A stretch of 64,000 bases of DNA from Akkermansiaceae bacterium (GCA_025363295.1 JANYEC010000062.1:1-64000); one strand, 5' to 3'. Counted from the first letter of the stretch, positions 47,775-57,287 are shown. The notes: generated by a model from the letters alone, not told the origin. Numbers and translations: made by a program.

Positions 47775-49225
47775 GTGCGTTCTCCATTCACAACTCCAGT
47801 CTCACGCTCGAAGGCATCCGCAAGGGCGTGGAGAATCAATACTTCGAGCGCAAGGGCCGTGACACCAAGGCCTCGAAGCTGGCGAATGAGATCATCGGCA
47901 TGCTCAATGCCAGCGGCGGCGTGATCGCATTCGGTTTCGCCGAATCTGGCGAAGCGGAAGATCTGGCCCAGCTCGGCCCGGAGAAGCTGGATGCCTATCG
48001 CAAGATCATCAACGATTTCATCCACCCGCCGGCGAACGTGCTGCTGGAGGAAATCACGCTGCCGGACGGCGAGCTGATCTTTCTCTATCACGTGGAGCAG
48101 GATCACGAGCGCTTGTTTCACCGGAAGGACAATGAGGATGTGTTCCTGCGGGTGGCGGACAGCAACAAGGGGCCGCTCAGCCGCGAGGAAGTCCGGAAAC
48201 TGGAATACCACAAGCCAATCCGCGCGTTTGAAGACGAGTTGCGCCCGGACTTCGATCCTGCGGACCTGAGGAAGTCGGTGTGTGAATACTATCGGGAGCA
48301 AATGCGCTTCGAGGGCAGTTTCGAGGATCTCGCCATCCGCCGTAATCTCGCAGTGAGGAAGCATGACGGAGTGATTTACAAGAATGCGGCGATTCTCCTG
48401 TTTGCCGAAGATCCGAGCAAATACATCCCGAATGCCCTCGTGCGCTACGTGCGCTACACCGGAAGCGAACGCAGATCCGGCCAGGATTTCAACGTGATCA
48501 AGGACGAGCGATTCGAGGAATGCCTACCGCGCCTCATCGAGTTGCTGGACCGCTTCGTCCACGCCACACTGCGCGACTATTACTATCTGGACATGAAGGA
48601 AGGCAAATTCCAACGCATCCCGGAATATCCGAAAGAGGCCTGGCTGGAGGGCATCGTGAACGCCATTTGTCACCGCTCCTACAACCTGCAAGGGAACTCG
48701 ATCTACATCAAACACTTCGATGACCGGTTGGAAATTTCCAACAGTGGCCCGCTGCCGGCGCAGGTCACGGTGGAAACGATCATGAAGGAGCGCTATTCAC
48801 GGAACCCGCGCATCGCCCGCGTGCTTTCGGAGATGGGCTACGTCCGTGAGCTCAACGAGGGCGTCCCCCGGATTTTCAGCGCCATGCACCAGTCGATGCT
48901 GGCGGACCCGGTTTACACCGATGTCAACGACACCGTCACGCTGACGCTGCAAAATAAGGTGACGAACCACAAGGAGACGATTCATGCGGACGTGCTTCGT
49001 GCAATTGAAGACCATTGGAAGGACTTCACTCCCACACAGAAGTCGCTGGTCGATCATCTTTTCGAGAATTTCGAGGCGACGTTGGATTCACTCGCTGCCG
49101 TCGTTGCCGTAGGCGAGAAGTCCATCAAGAATAACCTGAAAGGCCTAGAAAAGCTCGATATTGTCGAGCGGGTGAGTGAGCGCTTGCGCGATAAGAACGC
49201 CATCTACCGATTTAAGAACAAATGA
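47771..49225 (+). CDS. AlbA_2/Schlafen-like ATP-binding protein with C-terminal winged helix
   Basis: A 484-residue protein. The N-terminus (NQYFERKGRDTKASKLANEI and MLNASGGVIAFGF) is the AlbA_2/Schlafen nucleic-acid-binding domain. The middle contains WLEGIVNAICHRSYNLQG and LEISNSGPLP, a GHKL-type ATPase pattern, and the C-terminus is a winged helix (NNLKGLEKLDIVERV). It is translationally coupled to hsdS and precedes hsdR, so it is co-expressed with the type I system. Such genes are seen between hsdS and hsdR in other type I loci. The function is unknown; control of restriction is a guess. Confidence 0.85.
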   Translation: MSAFSIHNSSLTLEGIRKGVENQYFERKGRDTKASKLANEIIGMLNASGGVIAFGFAESGEAEDLAQLGPEKLDAYRKIINDFIHPPANVLLEEITLPDGELIFLYHVEQDHERLFHRKDNEDVFLRVADSNKGPLSREEVRKLEYHKPIRAFEDELRPDFDPADLRKSVCEYYREQMRFEGSFEDLAIRRNLAVRKHDGVIYKNAAILLFAEDPSKYIPNALVRYVRYTGSERRSGQDFNVIKDERFEECLPRLIELLDRFVHATLRDYYYLDMKEGKFQRIPEYPKEAWLEGIVNAICHRSYNLQGNSIYIKHFDDRLEISNSGPLPAQVTVETIMKERYSRNPRIARVLSEMGYVRELNEGVPRIFSAMHQSMLADPVYTDVNDTVTLTLQNKVTNHKETIHADVLRAIEDHWKDFTPTQKSLVDHLFENFEATLDSLAAVVAVGEKSIKNNLKGLEKLDIVERVSERLRDKNAIYRFKNK

Positions 49226-49353
49226 ACCTCGATTAAGGGAACTTCAAAACTTATTGAAAACCATCTGGTTAGGAGATAGGCCGCCCCCAAATCACCCGCT
49301 AAGGGAAATTCAGACCCATTAAGGGAAATCAACACCAAATAAGACCCCCTCGA
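49226..49353 (+). promoter_or_regulatory. hsdR upstream region with three TAAGGGAA motifs
   Basis: TTAAGGGAA (49233-49241), CTAAGGGAA (49299-49307) and TTAAGGGAA (49319-49327) in direct orientation. The last two are 20 bp apart, about two helical turns. They lie in the only real gap between the clustered hsd genes and hsdR and may bind a regulator. Confidence 0.4.
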
Positions 49354-52221
49354 ATGCAATTCCACCCCATGACCCAGCCGGAGCAAGTGCTGGAAGACCA
49401 GTTGGTGGCTCAGCTCATTGGGCTGGGTTACACCCGGGCGGCGGTGACGGATGAGGCGACGATGCTGGCGAACCTGAAGGCGCAGCTGGAAGCCTTCAAC
49501 GGCTTGACGCTGACGGCGGCGGAGTTCACCAAGGTGCTGAACCATTTGACCAAAAGCTCCGGGGTCTTCGAAAAAGCCAAAATCCTGCGAGACCGGATGA
49601 AACTAACAAAGGAGGATGGAACCACGGTCTATCTGGAGTTCTTCGACTCGGTGAACCCGCTGCGGAACCGCTATCAGGTGACGCAGCAGGTGGCCATGGA
49701 TGGCGGCACCTACAAGAACCGCTACGACGTGACCATCCTCGTCAACGGCCTGCCGCTGGTGCAGATCGAGCTAAAGCGGCGCGGGCTGGAGATGAAAGAG
49801 GCTTTTAACCAGATCCAGCGATACCAGAAGCATAGTTACTGGAGCGCGCAGGGGCTGTTCCACTTCGTCCAGCTCTTCGTGATCTCCAACGGGGTGAACA
49901 CGAAGTATTACGCCAACGCCCGGAAACAATCCTTCAAGCAGACATTTTACTGGGCAAGCGAGGATAACAAGACGATCCGCGAGCTGCCCGCCTTCACCAC
50001 AGCCTTTCTGAACCGGGTGCATCTCGGCGGGATGATCGGCAAATACACGGTGCTCAACGAGACGGACAAGATCCTGATGGTGCTGCGGCCGTATCAGTTC
50101 TACGCCGCCGTGGAGATCGTGGAACGGGTGATCCATCCGCCGGAGGTCGATCCTAACGGCTACGTCTGGCACACCACCGGCAGCGGCAAGACGCTCACCT
50201 CCTTCAAAGCGGCGCAGATCATCACCGGCCTGCCGAGCGTGTATAAGGTGGTGTTTTGCGTGGACCGGAAGGATCTGGATTACCAGACGATCAAAGAGTT
50301 CAACGGCTTCAGCAAAGGCAGCGTGGACAGCACCAACGACACGAAGAAGCTCGTCCAGCAGTTCACCGACGACACCAAGCTGATCGTCACCACCCTGCAA
50401 AAGCTCAACACCGCTATCAGTAAGCCGCAGTATCTGGCGCAGATGGAAAAGCTGCGGGACGAACGGATCATTTTCATCTTCGACGAGTGCCACCGTAGCC
50501 AGTTCGGCGACACGCACCGACGCATTACGGAGTTTTTCCGCAATCACCAGATGTTCGGTTTCACCGGCACGCCGATTTTCGCCGAGAACGCGTCGAGCAA
50601 GGACGGCAAAAAGCACACGACCAAGGATCTCTTTCACAAAAAGCTCCACAGCTATGTGATCACGGATGCGATCAAGGACGAGAACGTGCTGAAATTCGCG
50701 GTCGAATACGTGGGCCGCTACCGGCGCAAGGCGGGCACTGCCACGGAGGTGGACATCGAGGTGGAGGGGATTGACACCAAGGAGCTGATGGAGTCGCCGG
50801 CGCGGTTAGAGAAGATCACCGATTACATCATCGAGCACCATCCGGTGAAGACCAGGAACAAGGAGTTCACCGCGATGATGTGTGTCAGCTCGGTGGATGT
50901 GCTGATCAAGTATTATGAGCTATTCGCCAAGCGGAAGGCGCAGGGAGCGCACAAGCTGAAGGTGGCGACCATTTTCAGCTACACCAGCAACGAGGAGGAC
51001 AAGGACGCCGACGGCATCCTGGACGAAGGCGGCGAGATCATCGGCGGCGAGGGCGGCAACCCGCACACGCGGGAGAAGCTCGACGGCTTCATTTCCGACT
51101 ACAACGGGATGTTTGCCACGAACTTCTCCACCAAGGACACACAGAGTTTTTACAACTACTATCAGGACATCGCCAAAAAGGTGAAGGAGCGGAAGGTGGA
51201 CATCCTGCTGGTGGTGAACATGTTTCTCACCGGCTTCGACTGCAAGACGCTGAACACGCTCTACGTGGACAAGAACCTACGCTACCACGGTCTGGTGCAG
51301 GCCTACAGCCGCACGAACCGCATCATCAACGAGGTGAAGAGCCAAGGGAACATCGTGGTCTTCCGCAACCTAAAGAAGCGCACGGACGAGGCGATCTCGC
51401 TGTTCTCCAACGTCCATGCGAAGGAGGAAATCTTCGTGCCGCCGTATGACGAACACGTCAAAGCATTCAACGCCGTGGTTCTGGAATTGCTCCAACTCAC
51501 ACCGACCGTTAGGAGCGTCAAGGATCTGCCGGACGAGGAGGCAGAGTTGAAGTTCGTCAAAATCTTCCGCGAGCTGATGCGCCTGCGGAACATCCTCGAA
51601 TCATTCTCCGAGTTCGACGACGGGGATTTGACCCTACCCGCCCAACGCTTTGCCGACTACCGCAGCGCCTATCTGGACCTCTACGACAAGGTCAAGACCG
51701 CCAACACAAAGGAGAAAGCTTCCATCCTCGCCGACGTGGACTTCGAACTGGAGCTGATCCACCGCGACGTTATCAACGTCCAATACATCCTCACCCTGCT
51801 CGCCCGTCTCTACGACGCCGACGAGGCGGAACAGGCCGGCATCCGCAAGCTCATTCTCGACAGCGTGGCCAGCGACATCGAACTCCGCAGCAAGCGCGAG
51901 CTGATTCAGAAGTTCATCGACAACAATTTGCCGAAGCTGGATTCCTCTGCAGAGATCCCCGATAGCTTCGAGGACTTCTGGGAAAAGGAGCGCGTAGTCG
52001 CCTTCGACCTACTGGTAAAGGAAGAACAACTCGACCCGGACAAGCTGAAGCAGGTCATCGACCGCTACGTTTACACGGGCCAGGAGCCGCTCCCAGATCC
52101 CGACATCATCGACCTGATCCAGAAGCCCCTCGGCATCCTCGAACGGGGCCCCACCCGCAGGCGCGTGCTTGAGAGGGTGGTGGATTTCGTGGCGACGTTC
52201 ATCCGGGGCGTGGCGGCATAG
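49354..52221 (+). CDS. hsdR: Type I restriction endonuclease subunit R
   Basis: ATP-dependent translocase and nuclease that cuts unmodified DNA with M and S. It is complete at 955 residues. The nuclease motif is D125 with E139-L-K141 (YDVTILVNG and QIELK); Walker A TGSGKT is at 275-280, DECH and GFTGTPIF follow, and the second helicase domain has TGFDCKTLN and QAYSRTNRI. A C-terminal helical domain completes it. A second ATG lies at codon 6. It differs from the remnant at 2025-3646. All catalytic motifs are intact. Confidence 0.96.
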   Translation: MQFHPMTQPEQVLEDQLVAQLIGLGYTRAAVTDEATMLANLKAQLEAFNGLTLTAAEFTKVLNHLTKSSGVFEKAKILRDRMKLTKEDGTTVYLEFFDSVNPLRNRYQVTQQVAMDGGTYKNRYDVTILVNGLPLVQIELKRRGLEMKEAFNQIQRYQKHSYWSAQGLFHFVQLFVISNGVNTKYYANARKQSFKQTFYWASEDNKTIRELPAFTTAFLNRVHLGGMIGKYTVLNETDKILMVLRPYQFYAAVEIVERVIHPPEVDPNGYVWHTTGSGKTLTSFKAAQIITGLPSVYKVVFCVDRKDLDYQTIKEFNGFSKGSVDSTNDTKKLVQQFTDDTKLIVTTLQKLNTAISKPQYLAQMEKLRDERIIFIFDECHRSQFGDTHRRITEFFRNHQMFGFTGTPIFAENASSKDGKKHTTKDLFHKKLHSYVITDAIKDENVLKFAVEYVGRYRRKAGTATEVDIEVEGIDTKELMESPARLEKITDYIIEHHPVKTRNKEFTAMMCVSSVDVLIKYYELFAKRKAQGAHKLKVATIFSYTSNEEDKDADGILDEGGEIIGGEGGNPHTREKLDGFISDYNGMFATNFSTKDTQSFYNYYQDIAKKVKERKVDILLVVNMFLTGFDCKTLNTLYVDKNLRYHGLVQAYSRTNRIINEVKSQGNIVVFRNLKKRTDEAISLFSNVHAKEEIFVPPYDEHVKAFNAVVLELLQLTPTVRSVKDLPDEEAELKFVKIFRELMRLRNILESFSEFDDGDLTLPAQRFADYRSAYLDLYDKVKTANTKEKASILADVDFELELIHRDVINVQYILTLLARLYDADEAEQAGIRKLILDSVASDIELRSKRELIQKFIDNNLPKLDSSAEIPDSFEDFWEKERVVAFDLLVKEEQLDPDKLKQVIDRYVYTGQEPLPDPDIIDLIQKPLGILERGPTRRRVLERVVDFVATFIRGVAA

Positions 52222-52228
52222 TCTGCGG

Positions 52229-52498
52229 TCATCCAATCCGCATCCGCTCAATCGCCGCTGCCACATCCGCCACCCGGAAGTGAACGGCCTTGCCCATTTT
52301 GAAGTAGGGGATCAGGCCACCCACCCGCCAGTTGTAGAGCTGACGGCGGCAGATTTTCAATTGACGGGCGAGCTCCTGTTCGGTGATCAGTTCGAGTTCG
52401 CCCAAAGCGTTCCCCGTTTTCCTCAATCGGCTGAAATCACACTCAGTGGCCGTTGATACGAAAACAGCTCGGAGCGAGGCGGATGTATCACTTTGCAT
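52229..52498 (-). CDS. Small helix-turn-helix DNA-binding protein (excisionase/MerR-like HTH_17)
   Basis: An 89-residue protein. The C-terminal 50 residues (LITEQELARQLKICRRQLYN, then PYFKMGKAVHFRVADVAAAI) are a typical HTH_17 winged helix, as in excisionases and small regulators. It is convergent with hsdR with a 7-bp gap and marks the end of the defence region. It may regulate the locus or be a leftover of integration. Confidence 0.75.
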   Translation of the reverse strand: MQSDTSASLRAVFVSTATECDFSRLRKTGNALGELELITEQELARQLKICRRQLYNWRVGGLIPYFKMGKAVHFRVADVAAAIERMRIG

Positions 52499-52542
52499 GG
52501 TTCGTTCTGGCTCTATGAATCAAAAAGAAATAGCCTCATGCC

Positions 52543-53586
52543 ATGGACGCCTTGATTCATCACCTTGAAATGAAACAGGAACTCTCACCGCGCGAGGTGG
52601 AGGTGGCTGCGGCCCTTCTGCTCGACCCAGCGGTGGCAGACGGAAAAAAGGCGCGTCTGCTAGAGGCTCTCTCGATCAAGGGCGAGACTCCTGCCGAAAT
52701 CGCTGGCTTTGTTGAAGCATTTCTTGAGCACTCCATCGATCCCCATCTCGGTCTTCTTGATCTCGAAGGGCCAACGCTGGACGTCTGTGGCACGGGTGGG
52801 GATCAACTCGATTTGTTCAACGTTTCCACCACTGCCATGTTCATCGCTGCCGCTGCGGGAGCCGTGGTGGTAAAGCACGGGAACCGCGGCATCACCTCGA
52901 AAAGTGGCGGTGCGGATGTCCTCGAGGCACTTGGAATTCGCATCGATCTCCCAGCGGATGACTTCCGACGCTGTGTTGAAAAAGCAGGTCTGGGCTTCAT
53001 GTTCGCGCCGGTCTATCACCCGGCATTCAAGGCGGTCGCCAATGTTAGAAAAGCCCTCGCGGGTCGCGGGGTGAAAACGATTTTTAATCTCATCGGCCCC
53101 TTGTTGAATCCGGCTCGTCCGCAATGCCAGCTCGTCGGCGTTTTTAATCGCGATCTTTGTCCGGCCTTTGCGGAAATTCTCCAGCGCCTAGGACGCGACA
53201 GTGCATGGGTCGTCCACGGCACGACCGGTGATGGCCGGTCAGTGGATGAGGTCAGCCTGATGGGTTCTACACGTATTTTCAAATCGGGTATCTATCAGGA
53301 CATGGAGGACGAGGAAGTCCGCCCACGTGATTTCGGATTAAAACATGCCGAAGTCTCAGAGCTCCAAGGCGGAGATGCCAAAGTGAATGCCGCGATTCTC
53401 GAAGCCATTCTAGCAGGTAAGGAAACCGGGCCGAAGCGAGACATGGTCACCATGAATGCCGGAGCTGCGATTGCCTGTGCCGGTCTCGCCGATAACATGG
53501 GCGATGGCATGGAAATCGCCCTCGAAATGATCGCTAGCGGCCAGGCTCTTGAAAAACTCCGCTTACTGCAAAAAGCCGCCGTGTGA
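52543..53586 (+). CDS. trpD: Anthranilate phosphoribosyltransferase
   Basis: Joins anthranilate and PRPP in tryptophan synthesis. It has 347 residues with the PRPP loop VCGTGGDQLDLFNVST near residue 82, KHGNRGITSKSGGADVLEALG near 108 and a later conserved GPLLNPARP. It is not next to other trp genes here. An in-frame Met ten codons in (MKQELSP) is an alternative start. Confidence 0.95.
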   Translation: MDALIHHLEMKQELSPREVEVAAALLLDPAVADGKKARLLEALSIKGETPAEIAGFVEAFLEHSIDPHLGLLDLEGPTLDVCGTGGDQLDLFNVSTTAMFIAAAAGAVVVKHGNRGITSKSGGADVLEALGIRIDLPADDFRRCVEKAGLGFMFAPVYHPAFKAVANVRKALAGRGVKTIFNLIGPLLNPARPQCQLVGVFNRDLCPAFAEILQRLGRDSAWVVHGTTGDGRSVDEVSLMGSTRIFKSGIYQDMEDEEVRPRDFGLKHAEVSELQGGDAKVNAAILEAILAGKETGPKRDMVTMNAGAAIACAGLADNMGDGMEIALEMIASGQALEKLRLLQKAAV

Positions 53587-53690
53587 CCTCGCATGGTGCG
53601 CCAATGCTAAAATGGCAGGGGAGGGGGCGTAAAGCTGTGGCAATAGAACCTTGAAATGCTGGGAACGGCGTGCATTCTCGCCGCCCGCCC

Positions 53691-54986
53691 ATGGCAGGAC
53701 CTACTTTCCAAGCACTCCCAGGTTTCCGCGACTTCACTCCCCGTGAATGTGCGGTTCGCAATTATTTGTTCGATACTTGGCGCGGCGTCGCCCGGCGCTG
53801 CGGCTATGTGGAATATGAAACGCCCATTTTAGAGGACACGGGTCTGTATTTGAAAAAATCGGGTGGCGAGCTCTCCGCGCAGCTTTTCCGCTTCGAGGAT
53901 CAGGGCGGGCGCGATGTAACCCTACGGCCGGAAGTCACCGCATCGCTGGCGCGGATCGTGGCGCAGCATCAGCGGGATTTCCCGAAGCCGCTGAAATGGT
54001 TCGAAATCGGCCAATGTTTTCGCTACGAAAAGCCTCAAAAGGGCAGAGGACGGGAGTTCCATCAGTTCAACGTGGATATTCTCGGCGAGGGCGGACCGGC
54101 AGCGGACGCGGAGCTGATCGCTCTGGCGATCGAGACGATGTTAGCCTTCGGTTTTGTTGCGGGGGATTTTGTGGTGCGCGTGTCGGACCGCAAGGCGTGG
54201 ATTGATTTTGCGGAGGCGAACAAAATTTCCGAAGATCGCATCCCTGATTTTCTCAGCATCATTGATAAGATTGAGCGCGAGAAACCCGACGTGTTAGAGC
54301 AAAAACTCGCTGCGTTTTCACTCACCCCCGACGGCGTCCGAGCATTCATCGCCGATCCCGCGAACGCTTCCGCCGCCTATCTTGCGATTCGCGAAGATCT
54401 CACCGCCCGTGGCTTTGCGGAATTTGTCGAGCTGGATCTCTCTATTGTGCGTGGATTGGCTTATTACACCGGCGTGGTTTTCGAAGTGTTTGATGCGAAA
54501 AAATCCATGCGTGCCGTCGCTGGTGGTGGTCGCTATGATACTCTTATTTCCACCATTTCTGATGGAGCGGTAGATATGCCCGCCACGGGATTTGCGATGG
54601 GCGATTATGTGATTCGCAACCTGATCGAGGAAACGACGCACACGGCGATGCAATTGGAAGTTTGGCTTCAACGCAACGCTGCTGCCTGCGATATTTATGT
54701 GGTCATTGCGGATGAAACGAAACGCGCGGAATCACTTCGGCTCGTCACGAACCTTCGCCGCGCCGGCATCTCCGCTGACCTTCCGTTAGGTTTGTCTAAA
54801 GTCGCGAAGCAATTCCAAAGCGCCGAGAAATGTGGTGCCCGCTTCGCCCTCGTCGTCGGTCCGGAGTATCCCGAGCTCAAGCTCAAAGTCCTCTCCAGCC
54901 GCACCGAAGAGTCTTGCAACGCCGCCACCGCCATCGCCTGGCTAACCGATCGCCTGCTCCAGCCGGATGGGCCGCTGCTTGCCTGA
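53691..54986 (+). CDS. hisS: Histidyl-tRNA synthetase
   Basis: Class II aminoacyl-tRNA synthetase. It has 431 residues from the ATG at 53691; a GTG at 53670 would add seven residues. The start PGFRDFTPREC and motif 2 (WFEIGQCFRYEKPQKGRGREF) are clear, as are the histidine-specific RGLAYYTGVVFEVF and the C-terminal anticodon-binding domain (VVIADETKRAESLRLVTNLR). It is followed immediately by the left arm of the GxxExxY repeat. Confidence 0.96.
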   Translation: MAGPTFQALPGFRDFTPRECAVRNYLFDTWRGVARRCGYVEYETPILEDTGLYLKKSGGELSAQLFRFEDQGGRDVTLRPEVTASLARIVAQHQRDFPKPLKWFEIGQCFRYEKPQKGRGREFHQFNVDILGEGGPAADAELIALAIETMLAFGFVAGDFVVRVSDRKAWIDFAEANKISEDRIPDFLSIIDKIEREKPDVLEQKLAAFSLTPDGVRAFIADPANASAAYLAIREDLTARGFAEFVELDLSIVRGLAYYTGVVFEVFDAKKSMRAVAGGGRYDTLISTISDGAVDMPATGFAMGDYVIRNLIEETTHTAMQLEVWLQRNAAACDIYVVIADETKRAESLRLVTNLRRAGISADLPLGLSKVAKQFQSAEKCGARFALVVGPEYPELKLKVLSSRTEESCNAATAIAWLTDRLLQPDGPLLA

Positions 54987-54991
54987 AGAAA

Positions 54992-55040
54992 TTCAACCAC
55001 AGATTAACAGGATGGACGCAGATGGAAGAGATGGGATTCA
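54992..55040. repeat. Left arm of a 49-bp inverted repeat
   Basis: Begins TTCAACCACAGAT and ends GATGGAAGAGATGGGATTCA. Compared with the reverse complement of the right arm it has only about four mismatches. It contains the start codon of the GxxExxY gene. Confidence 0.92.
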
Positions 55041-55425
55041 TGTGGTGGAGACCGAGCGAATCATCGGCTGTGCGTTTGCCATTCTAAATACTCTGGGGCA
55101 TGGATACCATGAAAAGCCCTATGAGGAGGCTCTGGTCGTCGATTTCAGGTATCATGATATTCCTTTCACTCAGCAAGCCCGCTACCCAATCGTTTATCGA
55201 GATGCCAAAGTCGGAGAATACATTCCTGATCTTATTGTTTTCGGAAAGGTTGTGGTTGATACGAAAACCATTGACCGTATCACGGATCACGAAGTCGGAC
55301 GCATGTTGAACTACCTTCGTGCCTCGGGTCTTCAGGTTGGGTTGATCCTTAATTTCAAATACGCCAAATTGCAGTTTCGCCGGGTCACACTGACCCCTCG
55401 ATCAGCTCCTCCTCTCAATTCTTAA
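55012..55425 (+). CDS. GxxExxY-family protein
   Basis: A 137-residue protein from the ATG at 55012. The family motif reads GYHEKPYEEAL near residue 35, after ERIIGCAFAILNTLGHG, and is followed by the conserved PIVYRDAKVGEYIPDLIV and LNYLRASGLQVGLILNF. The fold is of the PD-(D/E)xK nuclease type and the family's role is unknown. Both its start and its stop lie within the 49-bp repeat arms, so it forms a self-contained unit between hisS and aspS. The first residues (MDADGRDGIH) are encoded by the repeat. Confidence 0.88.
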   Translation: MDADGRDGIHVVETERIIGCAFAILNTLGHGYHEKPYEEALVVDFRYHDIPFTQQARYPIVYRDAKVGEYIPDLIVFGKVVVDTKTIDRITDHEVGRMLNYLRASGLQVGLILNFKYAKLQFRRVTLTPRSAPPLNS

Positions 55426-55470
55426 TCCCATCTCTTCCATCTGCGTTCATCCTGTCCATCTGTGGTTGAA
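55422..55470. repeat. Right arm of the 49-bp inverted repeat
   Basis: Reverse complement of the left arm with about four mismatches, beginning TTAATCCCATCTCTTCCATC and ending GGTTGAA. It contains the stop codon of the GxxExxY gene and ends 20 bases before aspS. Confidence 0.92.
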
Positions 55471-55490
55471 ACTCTTAAAATCTTTCCAAC

Positions 55491-57287
55491 ATGCGCACTC
55501 ATCATTGCAACGAACTCCGCGAATCCCACATCGACCAAACCGTTACGCTCATCGGCTGGGTCAATTCCGCCCGTGACCACGGCGGTGTCATTTTCATCGA
55601 CCTCCGCGATCGCGAGGGGCTGACCCAATGCGTGTTCCATCCGGAGGAAAATCCTGAGGTTTCGGCCTTGTCTCACACGCTGCGCGAAGAAGATGTGGTG
55701 CAAGTGATGGGGCGCGTTTCCAAGCGTCTTGAAGGATCGGAGAATGCAAAAATCGATACCGGCGCGATCGAAATTGTCGCGACAAAACTGACGATCGTGA
55801 ACAAGGCGGACGTGCTGCCGTTCCAGTTAGATAAAGAACTTTCTAACGAAGATATGCGGATGAAATACCGCTACCTCGATCTGCGCCGGGCACGCATGAG
55901 CAAGAATATCCGCCAACGCAGCGTGATCACATCTGCCGCCCGCCGGTATTTGGATGACTCCGGTTTTTTTGAAATCGAAACACCGATTCTGTCGAACCCG
56001 ACTCCCGAAGGCGCGCGCGATTTCCTCGTGCCATCCCGTCTCAACCCAGGCCGTTTCTACGCGCTGCCGCAAGCGCCGCAGCAATACAAGCAATTGCTGA
56101 TGGTGGCTGGGATGGAGAAGTATTTCCAAATCGCCCGCTGCTTTCGCGACGAGGACCTGCGCGCGGACCGCCAGCCAGAGTTCACCCAGATCGATATCGA
56201 AGCCAGCTTCGTGGATCAGGACGATATCATCAAACTCGTCGAGGGGTTGTTAGCTAACATGTTCAAGGCAGGCCTCGGCGTGGATGTGCCCCAGACATTC
56301 CCCCGGATGACTTATGCGGATGCGATGGACATCTACGGCTCTGACAAACCGGACACCCGTTTCGAGATGAAAATCACCGACCTCGCAGACGTGTTCGCGG
56401 CGACGGAATTTAAGATCTTCCGCAGCATCCTCGATGGCGGCGGTGTCGTGCGTGCGATCAATGCGAAGGGCTTCGCCACCATCACGACCGGTCAAATGAA
56501 TCGACTCAATGAGATCGCTGTGCAGGCCGGACTGCCGGTGAAAAACCTCGCATTCATCAAACTCGAAAACGGCGAATATAAGAGCCCGCTTTGGAAAATT
56601 TTCACCGATGCGGAAAAAGTAAACGTGGCGTCTAAACTCGACCTCGCAGAAGGCGACATTGTCTTCTTCGCGGCAGGATCGCGTGAAAGTGTTAGCACCA
56701 TCCTTGGCCGGGTCCGCTCCGAATGCGCCGTGATGATGGAGCTGAACAAGGATTCCACGAAATTCAATTTCCTCTGGGTGGTGGATTTCCCACTGCTCGC
56801 GCATGACGAGGAAACTGGCCACTGGGCTGCCGTCCATCATCCATTCACCCGTCCCCATCCCGATGATATCGCAAAGCTGGATGCCGGTGATTATGCTAAT
56901 GTTAGAGCAGTTGCCTATGACGTCGTGCTCAACGGCTACGAACTCGGTGGTGGCTCGATCCGGATTCACGAAAAGGATCTTCAATCGAAAATGTTCAGCG
57001 TGTTAGGCGTCGGCCCAGAAGAACAGCAGATCAAATTTGGTCACCTTCTTGATGCTTTTCGCTTCGGTGCTCCGCCGCATGGTGGTCTTGCTCTCGGCCT
57101 TGATCGCATCGCAATGTTAGTCGCGGGTGAAGACAGCATTCGGGAAGTCATCGCTTTCCCGAAAAACAACAAGGGTGCCGATCTTATGGCTCAAAGCCCC
57201 TGCCAGATCGAACACAAGTTGTTGCGTGAAGTTTACATCCAGTCCACCTACAAGGACCCGAAGCTCTCCGCAGAGGCTAAGGTGTGA
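55491..57287 (+). CDS. aspS: Aspartyl-tRNA synthetase
   Basis: Class II synthetase of 598 residues, the bacterial long form. An OB-fold anticodon domain starts MRTHHCNELRESHIDQTVTL. Motif 1 and the catalytic domain follow (LDLRRARMSKNIRQRS, FRDEDLRADRQPEFTQID), then the GAD insertion domain, and the C-terminal motif 3 (GLALGLDRIAMLVAG). It may charge tRNA-Asn too in organisms lacking AsnRS; this cannot be judged here. Confidence 0.96.
   Translation: MRTHHCNELRESHIDQTVTLIGWVNSARDHGGVIFIDLRDREGLTQCVFHPEENPEVSALSHTLREEDVVQVMGRVSKRLEGSENAKIDTGAIEIVATKLTIVNKADVLPFQLDKELSNEDMRMKYRYLDLRRARMSKNIRQRSVITSAARRYLDDSGFFEIETPILSNPTPEGARDFLVPSRLNPGRFYALPQAPQQYKQLLMVAGMEKYFQIARCFRDEDLRADRQPEFTQIDIEASFVDQDDIIKLVEGLLANMFKAGLGVDVPQTFPRMTYADAMDIYGSDKPDTRFEMKITDLADVFAATEFKIFRSILDGGGVVRAINAKGFATITTGQMNRLNEIAVQAGLPVKNLAFIKLENGEYKSPLWKIFTDAEKVNVASKLDLAEGDIVFFAAGSRESVSTILGRVRSECAVMMELNKDSTKFNFLWVVDFPLLAHDEETGHWAAVHHPFTRPHPDDIAKLDAGDYANVRAVAYDVVLNGYELGGGSIRIHEKDLQSKMFSVLGVGPEEQQIKFGHLLDAFRFGAPPHGGLALGLDRIAMLVAGEDSIREVIAFPKNNKGADLMAQSPCQIEHKLLREVYIQSTYKDPKLSAEAKV

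Noticed and set aside
42600-52600. Attachment-site repeats of the tRNA-Leu 3' end bounding the defence region
   Set aside because: No second copy of the tRNA 3' sequence was seen near 52.2-52.6 kb, and there is no integrase in the window.
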